NCBI RefSeq assembly: GCF_035046485.1
Contig: NC_085138.1
Span: forward strand, 342,500,263-342,564,262
Length of the DNA: 64,000 nucleotides
DNA from: Aedes albopictus
Taxonomy: Eukaryota; Arthropoda; Insecta; Diptera; Culicidae
Direction of reading: 5' to 3'
Below are positions 19,640 through 30,509 of the stretch, piece by piece. Position 1 is the first letter of the stretch. Every line of letters begins with the position of its first letter. Below the pieces are notes generated by a model that searched no databases, was not told the origin of the DNA, and saw only the letters and a program-made list of their open reading frames with translations. The translations under genes were made by a program, and so were the position numbers.

Positions 19640-20783
19640 ATCTATTACAAGATTTCTAGAGTATATCATTACCTTCCATGTTACTTGGAAAAGCAGATGG
19701 ATTTTGCCGCATTTCCACTGGAAACAATCACAATGCTTAGGTTGTCCACTTTACCCCCACCACCACTACTATATTAAGTGAGTTTGCAAATCAATATTTC
19801 TAAACCTCCATTACGCTGAAGTTTTATTTCGTAAAAAAACAAGGACTCAACAAACTTGACATCGCTGACCGTTTGACAACTGAATGTTAGTTCGACATAT
19901 TATAAATTGATTTTTTTTTAACATATGAGCGATTCCAAGCAACAGCATCAAAATTAAGGAAATTTTTTAATTCATGATTTTCTATTGAACTGAAACTTTG
20001 CACAGTTTTTCAGTTCCATCTAAATCGCCATTTTTCGATATTAAATTTTTATTTTGAATCACGACTAACTTTTCAAAAGGGTGTATGTGAAAATGGTTCG
20101 AAAATATTCAAAAATCTGCACAGCCAAAATGGTTCGTTCGATTGCTATGAATTTTTCAGCAAAGTTAGATAACTAAATGGTGATTCTCAAGAAAATATAC
20201 ACCGTGAAAAAAAAATCTTTTTTTAACATGAAAAAATATATATTTTGCCACAAAAACTCAAATAACTCAAAACCCAATCTTTTTACCAACGTATTTTTTT
20301 TTAGGAAAGACGGTCCATTGTATTAGCAATCTACCATAAAAATTTGGTGATGGTAAACTAATAAACAAAAAAGTTATAACATTTCAAACATTTCACAATT
20401 TTTACATTTGGTGAATATTTTTTTCTGTGTATATTATTACGGTCAGAAATCGCAGTTTGATGCTGATTTTATTGTTCAGCAAAGTTAGATAACTAAATAA
20501 TGATTCCTAAGAAAATATACACTGTGAAAAAAATCTTTTTTAACATTAAAAAATATCATTTTTGTCACAAAAACTCAAATATCTCCAAAACCCTATCTTT
20601 TTACCAACGAAATTTTTAGGGAAACGGTCCATTAGCAATCTACCATAAAAATTTGGTCGTGAGTAAAACAAACTGTTTTTATTATGTATTAAGTATATTA
20701 TATGTACAGTAATGTTCCGATTTTATCACGCCCTCCGCGCATTAGTCGTTTATTCATTAATTTGCTGTTACATTTGAGGACAA

Positions 20784-21137
20784 GTGTTTTCCCTCTTCTT
20801 CAAGATGAATGTTGAAAGCGTGTTTTGCAACGTTAAAAATATTGAAATGGGTATAGATGTTGAAGAATATTTCAAAACATTTTTGAAAAGAGGCGTGATT
20901 AAATTGTTTAAACAGATGTCGCTGATGGTACGGCATGACTCTCTGCACTTAGCACTTCTGGCAATTTCTCAGTTGTTGTCGTTTTCGAACTTCCTGCGCC
21001 CTGATTTTCCAATGATATACAGATGGCTCGTTTGTCAAAGTCTAGACGGCAGGACGTGCAAATGCGTAAATTTGTATTCAATGTGGACATTTGGGCGTAA
21101 CCAGTCTCTTTCAGTTTATCTATGGTGCTTTCGGTGA
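20784..21137 (+). other. 117-codon open frame of unknown status in the foldback core
   Basis: An intact frame starting MFSLFFKMNVESV lies between the arms. The opposite strand (21090-20908) also reads through, with a CTSCRLDFDK segment. I recognise neither as a known family. If the foldback once carried a gene, either could be a remnant of it; a chance frame is equally possible. Confidence 0.25.
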
Positions 21138-21721
21138 GATTTCGTAACTCTTTTGAACATTTTTTTTTTCATCAAACGGTCTACAAGAGAGCGTTGAGTT
21201 GAAGACCTTTGAGAAAGCGACTGTTCATGTTGTTCATTAGATTATAATAAACAAAATCATCTATTAGTTTTAACAGACTAGTTTGGTGTTGTTTGCTTGG
21301 CTGAAGAAAAAAATTACTATAAAATTTTTAATATCCATAGCGGTAGTATTTTTTTTTTTGCTTTTTCGTGAGCATTGTCATGGTATGTACACAGACAAAC
21401 AAACGTAACACAGACGAAATTTTCATTGACCACGCCTTTAACGATCATTGTGAATCTTGGTTGTGGCTTTCATAACCAGAAGAGCGCCCATCGTTTTCCT
21501 TTGCGTTTGACGTTTCACACTAGCGCCTTCTGATGACGATATTGCAAAACGCAGTGTTTCGTGAAACATTTCCACCAGGTGGTGGTAGTGTGAACTGGGC
21601 GATGGATTTTCACGAAAATTCACGAAAACAGACGTTTCGTCTGTTTGCCTGTGGTATGTACCTCTCATGCATTTGTTGTTGTTCAAGTTACTCGCATTCT
21701 TCCGATCATAAAGTCTGTTCT

Positions 21722-22399
21722 GACGGGCTTGGTGGTCTAGTGGCTACCGCTTCTGATTCGTATGCAGAAGGTCATGGGTTCAATCCCTGGCTCGTCCTTT
21801 TCTTCCTACTTTGTATCTTTCTATCCACTTTCTTTCACTCTCTCTTCTCTACATATACAACTCATGTATATTCATATGTTCATAGCCATCGCTAGAACCA
21901 GAAACGAATTGAAAAAAGTCGTTTCCCTCACTTCCAACTTCCACTCACAGCACAGTGTATACATTACGCCTATAAGTTATGCAACCAAAGCGTACTGTGC
22001 CGCTTGACCTTATTCACCACACAATCTATCACGAACACTATAAAAACCCCTATCCATGGATCGCATCACCGACCCAACGGTGACTCCCAGATCTCCCATC
22101 CTTTCCGTCTAACAAATACCCCAGTCCGTGCGGGTTGTGGGGACGCAGAGTGCTCTCGGTCTCTAGTAGCAACAACCAGCACACTCTAACATTCCTTTCC
22201 CTTCCCAGCTGACTATAAGGACTTGGCCGGCGCCGTTATTGATCAAATATGCATGTAGCAGCTCATTACACTTTGAGAATAAGTGGAATGTCCCAGCCCC
22301 TTATTCAGTTGGATCTCAGTGCAATTGGTACCAGTTCAGATCAATCACGGAGGAGCAAACATTGACATGTATAGTCAGAATTGATCGTGATCGTGATCG
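21722..22399 (+). mobile_element. tRNA-derived SINE of 678 bp with a perfect 25-bp target duplication
   Basis: The duplication (starts TTCTTCCGAT, ends GTCTGTTCT) is at 21697-21721 and 22400-22424 with no mismatch. The element begins GACGGGCTTGGTGGTCTAGT, with box A-like TGGTCTAGTGGC and box B GGTTCAATCC near 21778-21787. A non-tRNA body of about 580 bp follows, and it ends in three GATCGT-type units (22383-22399). Such a tail suggests retrotransposition by a non-LTR partner that ends in the same short repeat. Young insertion. Confidence 0.85.
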
Positions 22400-22876
22400 T
22401 TCTTCCGATCATAAAGTCTGTTCTCTAAGAGGTATTTCTTTTTGCAGATAAACTAGACGTATGCGCGTATATAAAACTTTTATTATACAGCTTTTGTCTT
22501 AAAAATAAGTTTAATTCCATTTTTCTTATAATCAACAGCTTTTCAACACTATCAAGGGATTTTTTCACCAGTCACGTACAATAAAAAGTATGACACTCTC
22601 AATATTTGTGATCACAACACTGGATCGCGTCTAAGTTTCAAATAGATACTATAGTAATTATGAATAATCAAACAAAAATATCATGAAAACAACTTGTTTA
22701 ATTCAGGCGGTAGCCTTGGCAATAAAATCAGCATCAAAATATAATTCTCGAAATAATTTACACAGAAAAAAACTTGTTTGTTACTAAATGTAAAAATTGT
22801 GAAATGTTTGAAATGTCATAACTTTTTTGTTTATTAGTTTACCATCACCAAAATTTTATGGTAGATAGCAGATATA

Positions 22877-23017
22877 GGGGCTGTCCATAAACCACGTGGT
22901 CATTTTTTGGGACTTTTCAAACAAACCCCCCCCCCCCCCCGCGTGGTCATTAGTCCATACAAAATGGTCATTGGCCGCACACCCCCCCTATTGACCACGT
23001 GGTTTATGGACAGCCCC
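22877..23017. mobile_element. 141-bp MITE, GGGGCTGTCCATAAACCACG ends
   Basis: GGGGCTGTCCATAAACCACG at the left and CGTGGTTTATGGACAGCCCC at the right form an inverted repeat of more than 25 bp around a poly-C stretch (22926-22940) and ACCCCCCC. ATA flanks both sides, a possible 3-bp target duplication. It sits within an arm of the foldback at 19926-23365, so it is younger than that element. Confidence 0.8.
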
Positions 23018-23427
23018 ATAATGGGCCATTTCCCCTAAAAAATTGACGTTGGTAAAAAGATAGGGTTTTGAGTTATTCGAGTTTTTGTGACAAAGATCAT
23101 ATTTTTTTAAGTAAAAAAAGAAATTTTTTACAGTATATATTTTCTTAGGAATGACCATTTAGTTATCTAACTTTGCTGAAAAATTCATAGCAATCGAATG
23201 AACCATTTTGGCTGTGCAGATTTTTGAATATTTTTGAACCATTTTCACATACACCCTTTTGAAAAGTTAGTCGTGATTCAAAATAAAAATTTAATATCGA
23301 AAAACGGCGATTTAGATGAAACTGTGCAAAGTTTCAGATATTTTTGAAATGGTCGCTCAGGATCGACTGACATGACTCCGTGGAATTCCTCATTTGCTCA
23401 TGATTGATCGCATCAGTTTAATTGTAT

Positions 23428-24263
23428 TAGGGGGTTAGGGGCATAATGTACACCAGGGGCGAAATGGACACCCCTGTTTTTGCCAAAACCTTTGACTTTT
23501 ATGTTAAACTTTTAATGCATAAGTGTAAAGGCACAATTCAATGCTCTATTTTTCAAAAGTACCATTCATATTCCTCCAAAATAACCAAAAATATCATTGA
23601 AATTGAAATATGTTTTTTATATGGAGGAATTCTTATAATTTCGAAGCAGTAGCAAATAAGGTATTACGAGTGTTTGGGTGTGTCCACCATAAAACAATTG
23701 AAACTTCATGTATACGCAGATTAAGCAATGGATAAAGTATTAAATTTTGGTCAGAATTTACTCAAAATTGAAATTTTGATGTTGTAGTCGATTCGGGGCG
23801 AAATGAACACTGGCAATTGCTAATGGATGTACGCGCATTGCATACTATTAGGCGTTTTAGAGAGTTTGGAAAGAATCAATCCGATTATTTTAACCTAAAG
23901 TTTATTTAACTAACTTTGATGTTATGCAAACTCGCCTTAGATAAACTATTGTATCTGTGGTATTGATCTGCGTAGGTAAGTTACTTAACTGGTCGATGTA
24001 ATCAAAGAATTAGCATATAATATGCAGGGGTGTCCATTATGCCCCGATGGGTGTCCATTTGGCCACGCTCCTTTCCTGCCAGCCCTAAAAAACACACGAT
24101 GAACAATTCATTATTTCTTCATAATAAAGACATTCTACCTGCTGTAAATGATTGAAATGCGTAGGAAACAAGCTAACGTTGTAAGCCAACTGACAATATA
24201 AGTTTTTCTCTGATATACAGGCCTAAGGTACTCATTATGTCCATTATGCTCCTAATCCCCCTA
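23428..24263. mobile_element. TA-flanked element, GGGGCGAAATGGACACC family
   Basis: TAGGGGGTTAGGGGCATAAT at the left mirrors CATTATGCTCCTAATCCCCC and TA at the right. Inside are GGGGCGAAATGGACACC (23458), GGGGCGAAATGAACAC (23796) and inverted copies GTGTCCATTATGCCCC and GTGTCCATTTGGCC (24030-24065). It has no coding sequence. The arrangement is the same as in 3405-4789 and 17512-19771, with a different core motif. Confidence 0.65.
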
Positions 24264-24409
24264 CAATGTTTTTATTACTGTTTGTTCATAAACACGAAAC
24301 ACCCAAACGGGATAAATTTCAAATCCGGAAGTTTAAACACATGAATGTTATGTTTGATCACCATGCTGACATTTTCAACAATGTTATTTTCTCTTTACAA
24401 ACAAGGCTG

Positions 24410-24691
24410 AGGGCCCCTATAGCCGAGGCGGTAAACGCACGGATATTCAGCATGACCATGCTGAGGGTGACGGGTTCGATTCCCGGTCGGTCCAGGTTCT
24501 TTTCGTAAAGGAAATTTCCTTGACTTCCTTGGGCATAGAGTATATTCGTGCCTGCCACACGATATACGCATGCAAAATGGTCATTGGCAGAGGAAGCTCT
24601 CAGTTAATAACTGTGGAAGTGCTCATAGAACACTAAGCTGAGAAGCAGGCTTTGTCCCAATGAGGACGTTACGCCAAGAAGAGAGAGAGAG
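24410..24691 (+). mobile_element. Feilai-type SINE, full length, 13-bp target duplication
   Basis: A perfect 13-bp duplication ACAAACAAGGCTG flanks it at 24397-24409 and 24692-24704. The tRNA-like head carries box A (TAGCCGAGGCGGTAAAC) and box B (GGTTCGATTCC at 24474-24484). The body holds TTATTAACTG-type and TAAGCTGAGAAGCAGGC segments and a (GA)n tail. Known in Aedes aegypti as a Pol III-transcribed SINE. Confidence 0.9.
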
Positions 24692-25202
24692 ACAAACAAG
24701 GCTGCGGTTGGTGGAATACAATCAGTCAGTATTAGTCCGGTTGATTGCAAATGGCGTTGCATTTTCAGAGAAATAAAATTCGTCGTCTATTTTGAAGGCC
24801 TCCTAGGAGCATCGTATGATAACGAGTACAGTGAGAGTCCATTTTTGTCATGTGTCCAGTCGGCTACTTTTAAAAAGACAATGATCAAATTAATTTGGTC
24901 TAACTTCTTTTTTTTTAGGTTCATGGCACTCCATTAGAACAGATGCCTTACCAGGAATTTGTTGTTTGGCACGATAAGTAACCACTGAGCGATAAAAAGT
25001 GAAGAAAATGAAGAAGTTTCGAATATTCGTGAGAAGTACCATCCTATCGTTTACCGGAAGCTGTTTCAGGACTATAACAGTTTTTATAAGTTTATCCTGT
25101 TACATGTAGCAAAATCAGCGATGGAAATGTACTCATCGTTTGTTAAATGAATCCACGACTTGTGCTTCATGCTATACAGAGCTATGCTAAGTTATGCTAT
25201 GT

Positions 25203-25480
25203 ACAGGGGATAGACAAAATGATCGAGACAGATAAAATTTTCACTTTTAGAAAAATGTTCAACTACCTGTAACTTTTCGAAAAGTGCATCAAATATTCTC
25301 AAATATTTACTGTAAGTTGTGTATCAGTGGCCCAAATTTGTAAAAGATCTGGCCGTTGTTCACGAAGTTATAAAGATTCTTAAAAAAAGGTAAGATTATC
25401 CGATAGCCAACTTTGAGCTGTTATATCTCCGGATTCAAAAACCGAATGCAATTAAATTTTGGCCATTTATGACTTTTATA
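25203..25480 (+). repeat. Solo arm of the CAGGGGATAGACAAAATG foldback family
   Basis: It matches the left arm at 4886-5090 and the complement of the right arm at 5160-5385 (ACAGGGGATAGACAAAATGA, TTTTCGAAAAGTGCATCAAA, ATCCGATAGCCAACTTTGAG). The facing arm is absent, so it is a partial copy or deletion derivative. Confidence 0.6.
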
Positions 25481-25799
25481 ATAAGCTATGATAAATAATT
25501 GACTTAACCCGTTAACAGCCGGGACGATCTACTTTTGGCAGAAATGCAATATCTTCTTTGTTTTTAAACATTTTACCCTGGATTTTTTTTATAGCCAAGC
25601 GGAATAGTTGTGCTAAGAAATGCATGGTACCTCCCCCCTTTGCACCCTCCCCCTTTTGCTGGTAGCCGAAAATACGTGGCTTTTTTGTATTTTTTTTTTT
25701 TTAATTCTTCATGTTTTTATACTCAAATTTCATCTTTTTGCTTATCATCAATAGTTTTCCCTGATCCTTGACATGCAATGTAGTCATAGTCTGTTGAAG

Positions 25800-26940
25800 T
25801 TTTGATCCAAAGTACTCCAAAGTTTGTGTCACAAATGCACCATCCTTTACCAAATTTTCCTCTCCTCTTCTTGGCGTAACGTCCTCACTGGGACAAAGCC
25901 TGCTTCTCAGCTTAGTGTTCTATGAGCACTTCCACAGTTATTAACTGAGAGCTTCCTCTGCCAATGACCATTTTGCATGCGTATATCGTGTGGCAGGCAC
26001 GAAGATACTCTATGCCCAAGGAAGTCAAGGAAATTTCCTTTACGAAAAGATCCTGGACCGACCGGGAATCGAACCCGTCACCCTCAGCATGGTCATGCTG
26101 AATACCCGTGCGTTTACCGCCTCGGCTATATGGGCCCTTTTTATACACGATGAATCATCACAGAACATAGTCTACGGTACTCAGAAAGCCTCAAAGCACT
26201 ACTAGAATGTTCATGGTACATGAATTGGGTGATCTAGGTCATCCAAACTACTCTGGAATTCATTTTCTTAAGATCTACAAATCTACCATCATTCGTGTTC
26301 ACTCTGTTCATGAAATTTAGTCACGTTGATGTCCATTAGACCTCGCAATGCAATGCTACGAGCAACTCGATATTGTAGTTGTTGGACATGCCGTGAAATA
26401 CAAATGGCCTCCAAAATACTGTGAAGTTTGTGTTACGATTTCTACATACTGTAGCATTCTTTAATTGTAAAAATAATCGTGGGATGTAGTCTATACTGCT
26501 GATGAAGCCTCAGTGCACAACTATAATGCTTTTAGTACATTCATGGGGTATTCCAGGCTTCCCAAACTATTTTGGAATTAGGACCTTCAAGCTCTGCAGG
26601 CATTACTCTTGTTTCTGTTCACTCTATCGGCATAATTCTTTCACGATTGTGTCTGTTGCACCTCATAATATTGCGAGTATCTCTATGTGTTGCTATTTGG
26701 GTGTCCACCAAGGTGTCCACTGTCATACAAATGGACCCAATGTATTTTGAAGTATGGGTCGCAATATCCGTAAATCTTATGATACATTTATTGAAGCGCA
26801 TATAATCTGCGCTACTCTTAGAGCTTCGGAGTGCAATACTGATAACTTGACAACATTCACTTGGTGAATCCAAATTATTCTGGAATAAAGACCTTCAAGC
26901 TCCACAAGCTCTACTGAATATCTTTACTTTATCGGTGTAG
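25800..26940 (+). repeat. Degenerate tandem repeat with a unit of about 315 bp
   Basis: Landmarks recur at near-constant spacing. GCCTCAAAGCAC / GCCTCAGTGCAC / CTTCGGAGTGCA lie near 26187, 26507 and 26823. CCAAACTACTCTGGAATT / CCCAAACTATTTTGGAAT / TCCAAATTATTCTGGAAT lie near 26240, 26561 and 26868. A first, partial unit (AAGTTTGTGTCACAAATGC at 25821) is interrupted by the SINE at 25862-26140. Open frames across it are not conserved between units. Confidence 0.6.
25862..26140 (-). mobile_element. Feilai-type SINE, full length, minus strand
   Basis: It is the complement of the 24410-24691 copy along its whole length (box A and box B at about 26070-26130, tail at 25862-25870). It interrupts the 315-bp tandem repeat. 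No clear target duplication was found by eye. Confidence 0.88.
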
Positions 26941-27175
26941 CTTCTCCAAAAAATCCTTCAGGAATTCTTCCAAGACTTTCACCAATAATTCTTCAAATAA
27001 TGTTTCCAGGTATTCCTCCAAGTATTCCTGGAAGAATTCTTCCAGGAATTTTTCAAGAAATTCCTTGAAAATTCTTTCAGGAGTTCCTCCAAGTATTCTA
27101 TCAGAAACAAAAATCCCTTCAGGAATTTCTCCAGATATCACTCTTAAGAATTCCCCAAAGAATCCCTCTAGGTGT
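26935..27175 (+). repeat. Decayed TTCCTCCAGG minisatellite segment
   Basis: Units such as ATTCCTCCAAGTATTCCTGG and TTCTTCCAGGAATTTTTCAA are recognisable relatives of the 12-mers that make up 35806-50465, with many substitutions. A smaller patch follows at 27660-27780. Confidence 0.6.
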
Positions 27176-27899
27176 CTTGTATGGGAAAATTTGACCTTTT
27201 ATTTTCAAAAAATCATATCTCAAAAACTAAAAAAAACATCTCTGATTTTTTTATATGTTACGCCAAATTTCCTGAATCTTCTGATAAAAATATGAACCAG
27301 AGTATTCTTTAGTCCCGAGACCATGAAAACGTGGAAAAACTGGCCAAGGGCTGAAAATCTCTTTAATAAAGACAAATCAATCAATGAAAAAACTAATATA
27401 TTTACATATTTTATAGTACTCTTTACATTTTGATGTTTTGAAAATTTTTAGTTTTGAGCCCACCAAGTTTCACGACAATCGGAGATAGAGTAGATATACG
27501 ACAGTGTTGTGGTTTCACCACATTTATCCTAAAACGTCAACAATTGAAATAACCCTTACATCACTCTGCAGAATAACGATAGTGCGGTTCTTTTGTGAAA
27601 ATTTTTCATGTTCTAAAATACTACTAGCTGAATACAAAGTAAAGTCTTTCCAGAGTTATGTCGTGAAGTCCTTCAAAGATGAACCTTGTGGAAGTTCTCC
27701 AAGGATTCCTTTAGAGATTTTTCTAAGGAGGAATCTTGCAGAAGTTCCTCATGGAAAAATATCTTTGATGAATTTCTGACACCATGCATGTAGCCATGCC
27801 TGATTGAATCTTTGAGATTTTCTTAAGGAGTTTTTGGAGGAATCCTATACCTACTACTAACAGATACCGTAATATGTGGTAAGGTTGTTTGTAGATGCA

Positions 27900-28052
27900 C
27901 GTAGGTAGCATCCAAAATCGACATTTTTAACCCCCCCTCCGAAACGCTTATTCTTATTGTATGAACATCCTGAAATTTGTGTATAAACCGTAACGCTCGG
28001 CCATACTTCCCCTATCCCCTTAGAGCGATACGTAATTTGTGGACGATGCCCT
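27900..28052. mobile_element. Degenerate relative of the GGGGGCATCC MITE
   Basis: On the minus strand the order GGGCATCGTCCACAAATTAC, then GGAGGGGGGTTAAAAATGTC, then GGATGCTACC parallels the intact MITE at 63374-63531. The ends are eroded. Confidence 0.45.
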
Positions 28053-28079
28053 AGACTTTTTCCCACGTTCACGGTAGAA

Positions 28080-29680
28080 CCCGAGCAGAAGGGAATAACA
28101 ACAGCATAAGGAGCTGTGTTATTTCGGCAAAATAACTGAATAATAACATCGATTATTTTTAAGTTATTACCATAACATATTGTGTTATAAACTTGACTGT
28201 CATAAGCGGCAAAATAACAAATTCCATAACAAAAAAATGTTCCTAGAAAACCATTTCAATAACTTGTTTTGTTAGTTTCAATAACAACTTAATAACGATG
28301 AATTCGGAAAATATTTCAATAACAAATTTTGATATTAATATGTTATTGAAAATAATCGGAGAGCAGAATTTGCTATGATATCAAACTCGTTACTAAATAA
28401 GTTATAATAGGGTGGATGTACCAATTATGGCACTACCTAAGGAAAACTATTTCTACAAAAATGACAAGAAGGTCAACGAATATCATCAATATATTAAAAG
28501 ATAGCTTAGTTTCCATACTTTACAGGAAAAATATAGAAACGGAACAAAACCACATTTAGTATTGATTACAGCGTGTGCTAATGATAGGAACCCTGTACCA
28601 GTTATGGATACATTTGTTAACTTCGGTTCCTTTTCACACTATTTGCATTTCTAAAATTCCTCTATCAAGTGACTTTGTCATAACATTCTTCCAGAAATTT
28701 GTCGACAGATTTGGTCCATAGGGTATGTGTGTCATCAGTAATCTCACGCTCCCATATACATCCTATTCGAAAACAAGCGATTACGGCACCGAATGATTCC
28801 GTTCTTTTTGTTTTCATGGGTGCTCACTTCCAACAAAAAATACAAAAATAAGAAACAAAACAAACAGCGCTTCAATCCTTTGTCTTTCGTAGGATGAAAA
28901 TGGGAGCCACATGCTTAATAAGAGAACTAATACCCTAAATGGCTCCAAAAATTTTCCAGAAATTTCTCCGAGAGTTCTTCGACGGAATTTTTCATGGATT
29001 TTCAAAGACTCCTCTAGAAATTCCTCCAGAATCCTGCATAGAATCCCTTCAAGGATTTCTTCAGAACTTCCTGTGATCATTAGTCCTGAAGTTCATCTTA
29101 AGATTTCTCTGAAATTTTTTTTGAGGATTTCACCAGGAGTTTTTCTGAAGGATTCTTCAGGAGTTTTTCAAAAGATTCTGCCAAGAATTCTGAAAATTGC
29201 TCAGAAGAATTACCTTCGGAATTTCTAAGAAAATTGCCCCAGGAGTTCTCTTGAAGACTTCTCCAGGGATTTATCGAAAGGTTCCTCCAGAACTTCCAAG
29301 TATTTATCCGAAAATTATTTAAGGAATACTTAAAAGGAGTCGTTCAGAAATTTCCTTCTTAACTGAATACAAAAATGGAACAACACAGAGGGACAGGTCA
29401 TAATTGTCGAATTGTTGCTGTGATTTCAAAACTTGTTACTGTTGTGCTATTGCTGATAAGTTGATCAATAGTACAACAATAACTATACTTTTACTTCAAC
29501 AAAACATGTTATTTAAATGTAATTTAGTTAAAGTATATCAATAGCTTGATTAAATGAGATTGTCCAACAAAATTTGTTATGGAAATGCTATGCCTTGATA
29601 ATTTAATAATAACAAAACAAGATATAAAAACAGGTTATGTGATTTGGAAGTTATTAACTTGCTATTCTCCTATGCTCGGG
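28080..29680. mobile_element. CCCGAGCA-ended element with AATAACAAA-rich arms
   Basis: CCCGAGCAGAAGGGAATAAC at 28080 mirrors CTATTCTCCTATGCTCGGG ending at 29680. Both arms (28080-28400, 29400-29680) are rich in ATAACAAAATT-type motifs. The core holds a partial element with GTACCAATTATGGCAC motifs (28415-28620) and a decayed minisatellite patch (28940-29370). Confidence 0.55.
28940..29370 (+). repeat. Decayed minisatellite patch
   Basis: TTCCTCCAGAATCCTGCATA, TTCTCCAGGGATTTATCGAA and similar stretches are degenerate forms of the 12-mers of the main array, in the same orientation. Confidence 0.55.
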
Positions 29681-29770
29681 TCGACAATTTTATTCTGCAC
29701 ATTTTAGGTTATATGTTATTGACCGTTGAAAACACCAACGTAGTGAAGAAGAAGTTATCAAAAAAGTTGT

Positions 29771-29969
29771 TACCGTAAACTGGGGTCAAATTGATCAGAC
29801 GTTTTTCGATTAGAAAAAGCATATTTTCAATCATTTTCTTTATAGCATCGTGCTTGGAATCTGATACTTCATGCTATTTGTAAGGAAACTATTGAAAAAA
29901 TGCTTTATCTTCTTGAAAGGCGACTGATCAATTTCAACCCGGAGATCAATTTGACCCCGGTTTACGGTA
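29771..29969. mobile_element. 199-bp TA-flanked MITE, third copy of the TCAAATTGATCA family
   Basis: TACCGTAAACTGGGGTCAAA at the left and TTTGACCCCGGTTTACGGTA at the right. It has the same right half (CGACTGATCAATTTCAACCC) as the copy at 10675-10893, and the two copies are similar along their whole length. Confidence 0.88.
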
Positions 29970-30039
29970 TTTGATGTACTGTCAAACCCCGCGTATACAT
30001 CACTCTTTAATACGACACTTTTTAATTCGTACCTCGCTC

Positions 30040-30294
30040 ATTCGACATTTCGGCACCTACATTTCAAAAGGGCGTAACTGCATTTCAAAACAGTGCCTTT
30101 TTTTGAAGCTGTGGATCGTATTTCATATTTCCCATGAAATCCATCCCCACTATCAGAAAGAGGGGGATTTTAGCTTTCTTTTAGTGCTTATAGATTGTCC
30201 AAAAGATTGAACATACGATCCACAGCTTTGAGAGAAGGCACTATTTCAAAAAACAGTTACGCCCTTTTGAAATGTTGGTGCCGATTTGTCGAAT
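30040..30294. mobile_element. Hairpin element, CGGCACC..ATTTCAAAAGGGCG arms
   Basis: CGGCACCTACATTTCAAAAG and GGCGTAACTGC at 30051-30080 mirror CAGTTACGCCCTTTTGAAAT and GTTGGTGCCG at 30254-30283. GTGGATCGTA / TACGATCCAC form the inner part. To its left, 29990-30035 contains AATACGACACTTTTTAATTC, as in the element at 13953-14423. Confidence 0.65.
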
Positions 30295-30348
30295 TTAAAA
30301 ATGATCAAATGTCACAGTGCAATACACTATAAATACGAATGATCCGCT

Positions 30349-30415
30349 TTGGCGTAGCTAGGATTTTTCCCTGGAGGGGGCCCAGGGGGGGCCTGACTTG
30401 AGATGAATTTTAAGC
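30349..30415 (-). repeat. End fragment of a TTGGCGTNGCTAG repeat
   Basis: TTGGCGTAGCTAGG and GGAGGGGGCCCAGGGGGGGC resemble the complement of the G/C-run fragment at 62605-62690. Both seem to be ends of one dispersed family whose body is not present. Confidence 0.4.
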
Positions 30416-30509
30416 GGGATGGGCGCCCGATATGTGAATAAGCAAATTGGTACTGTAGTTTTGAGTAATCAAAAAGGCTGTTTTAGATTTGTTCATAGTT
30501 TCGTAAACT

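Larger units (their letters stand above)
17512..19771. mobile_element. Foldback-type element, GGGGGTAAAATGGACA family
   Basis: The left end has GGAGGGGGTAAAGTGAACAG followed at once by GTGGGGTAAAATGGACAT. The right end has the complement, GTCCACTTTACCCCCACCAC. Internal copies lie near 17835 (GGGGGTAAAATGGATA) and 18352-18378 (TTTACCCC and GTCCGTTTTACCCCC). A SINE (17961-18136) and a second element (18455-19639) sit inside it. Exact boundaries are uncertain by about 20 bp. Confidence 0.6.
19926..23365. mobile_element. Large foldback element with inverted arms, interrupted by later insertions
   Basis: The arm at 19990-20425 (CTGAAACTTTGCACAG, TAGTCGTG complement, TTTTCAAAAGGGTGTATG, GCAAAGTTAGATAACTAAAT) returns inverted at about 22775-23345. 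Part of the left arm is repeated in direct orientation at 20455-20670. The right arm is split by the MITE at 22877-23017, and the core contains the SINE at 21722-22399. Outer ends near TGAGCGA(19926) and TCGCTCA(23355) are approximate. Confidence 0.6.

Noticed and set aside
24410..24484. tRNA gene at the head of the Feilai SINE
   Set aside because: The tRNA-like part continues into a SINE body with a 13-bp target duplication and a second full copy in inverse orientation at 25862-26140.
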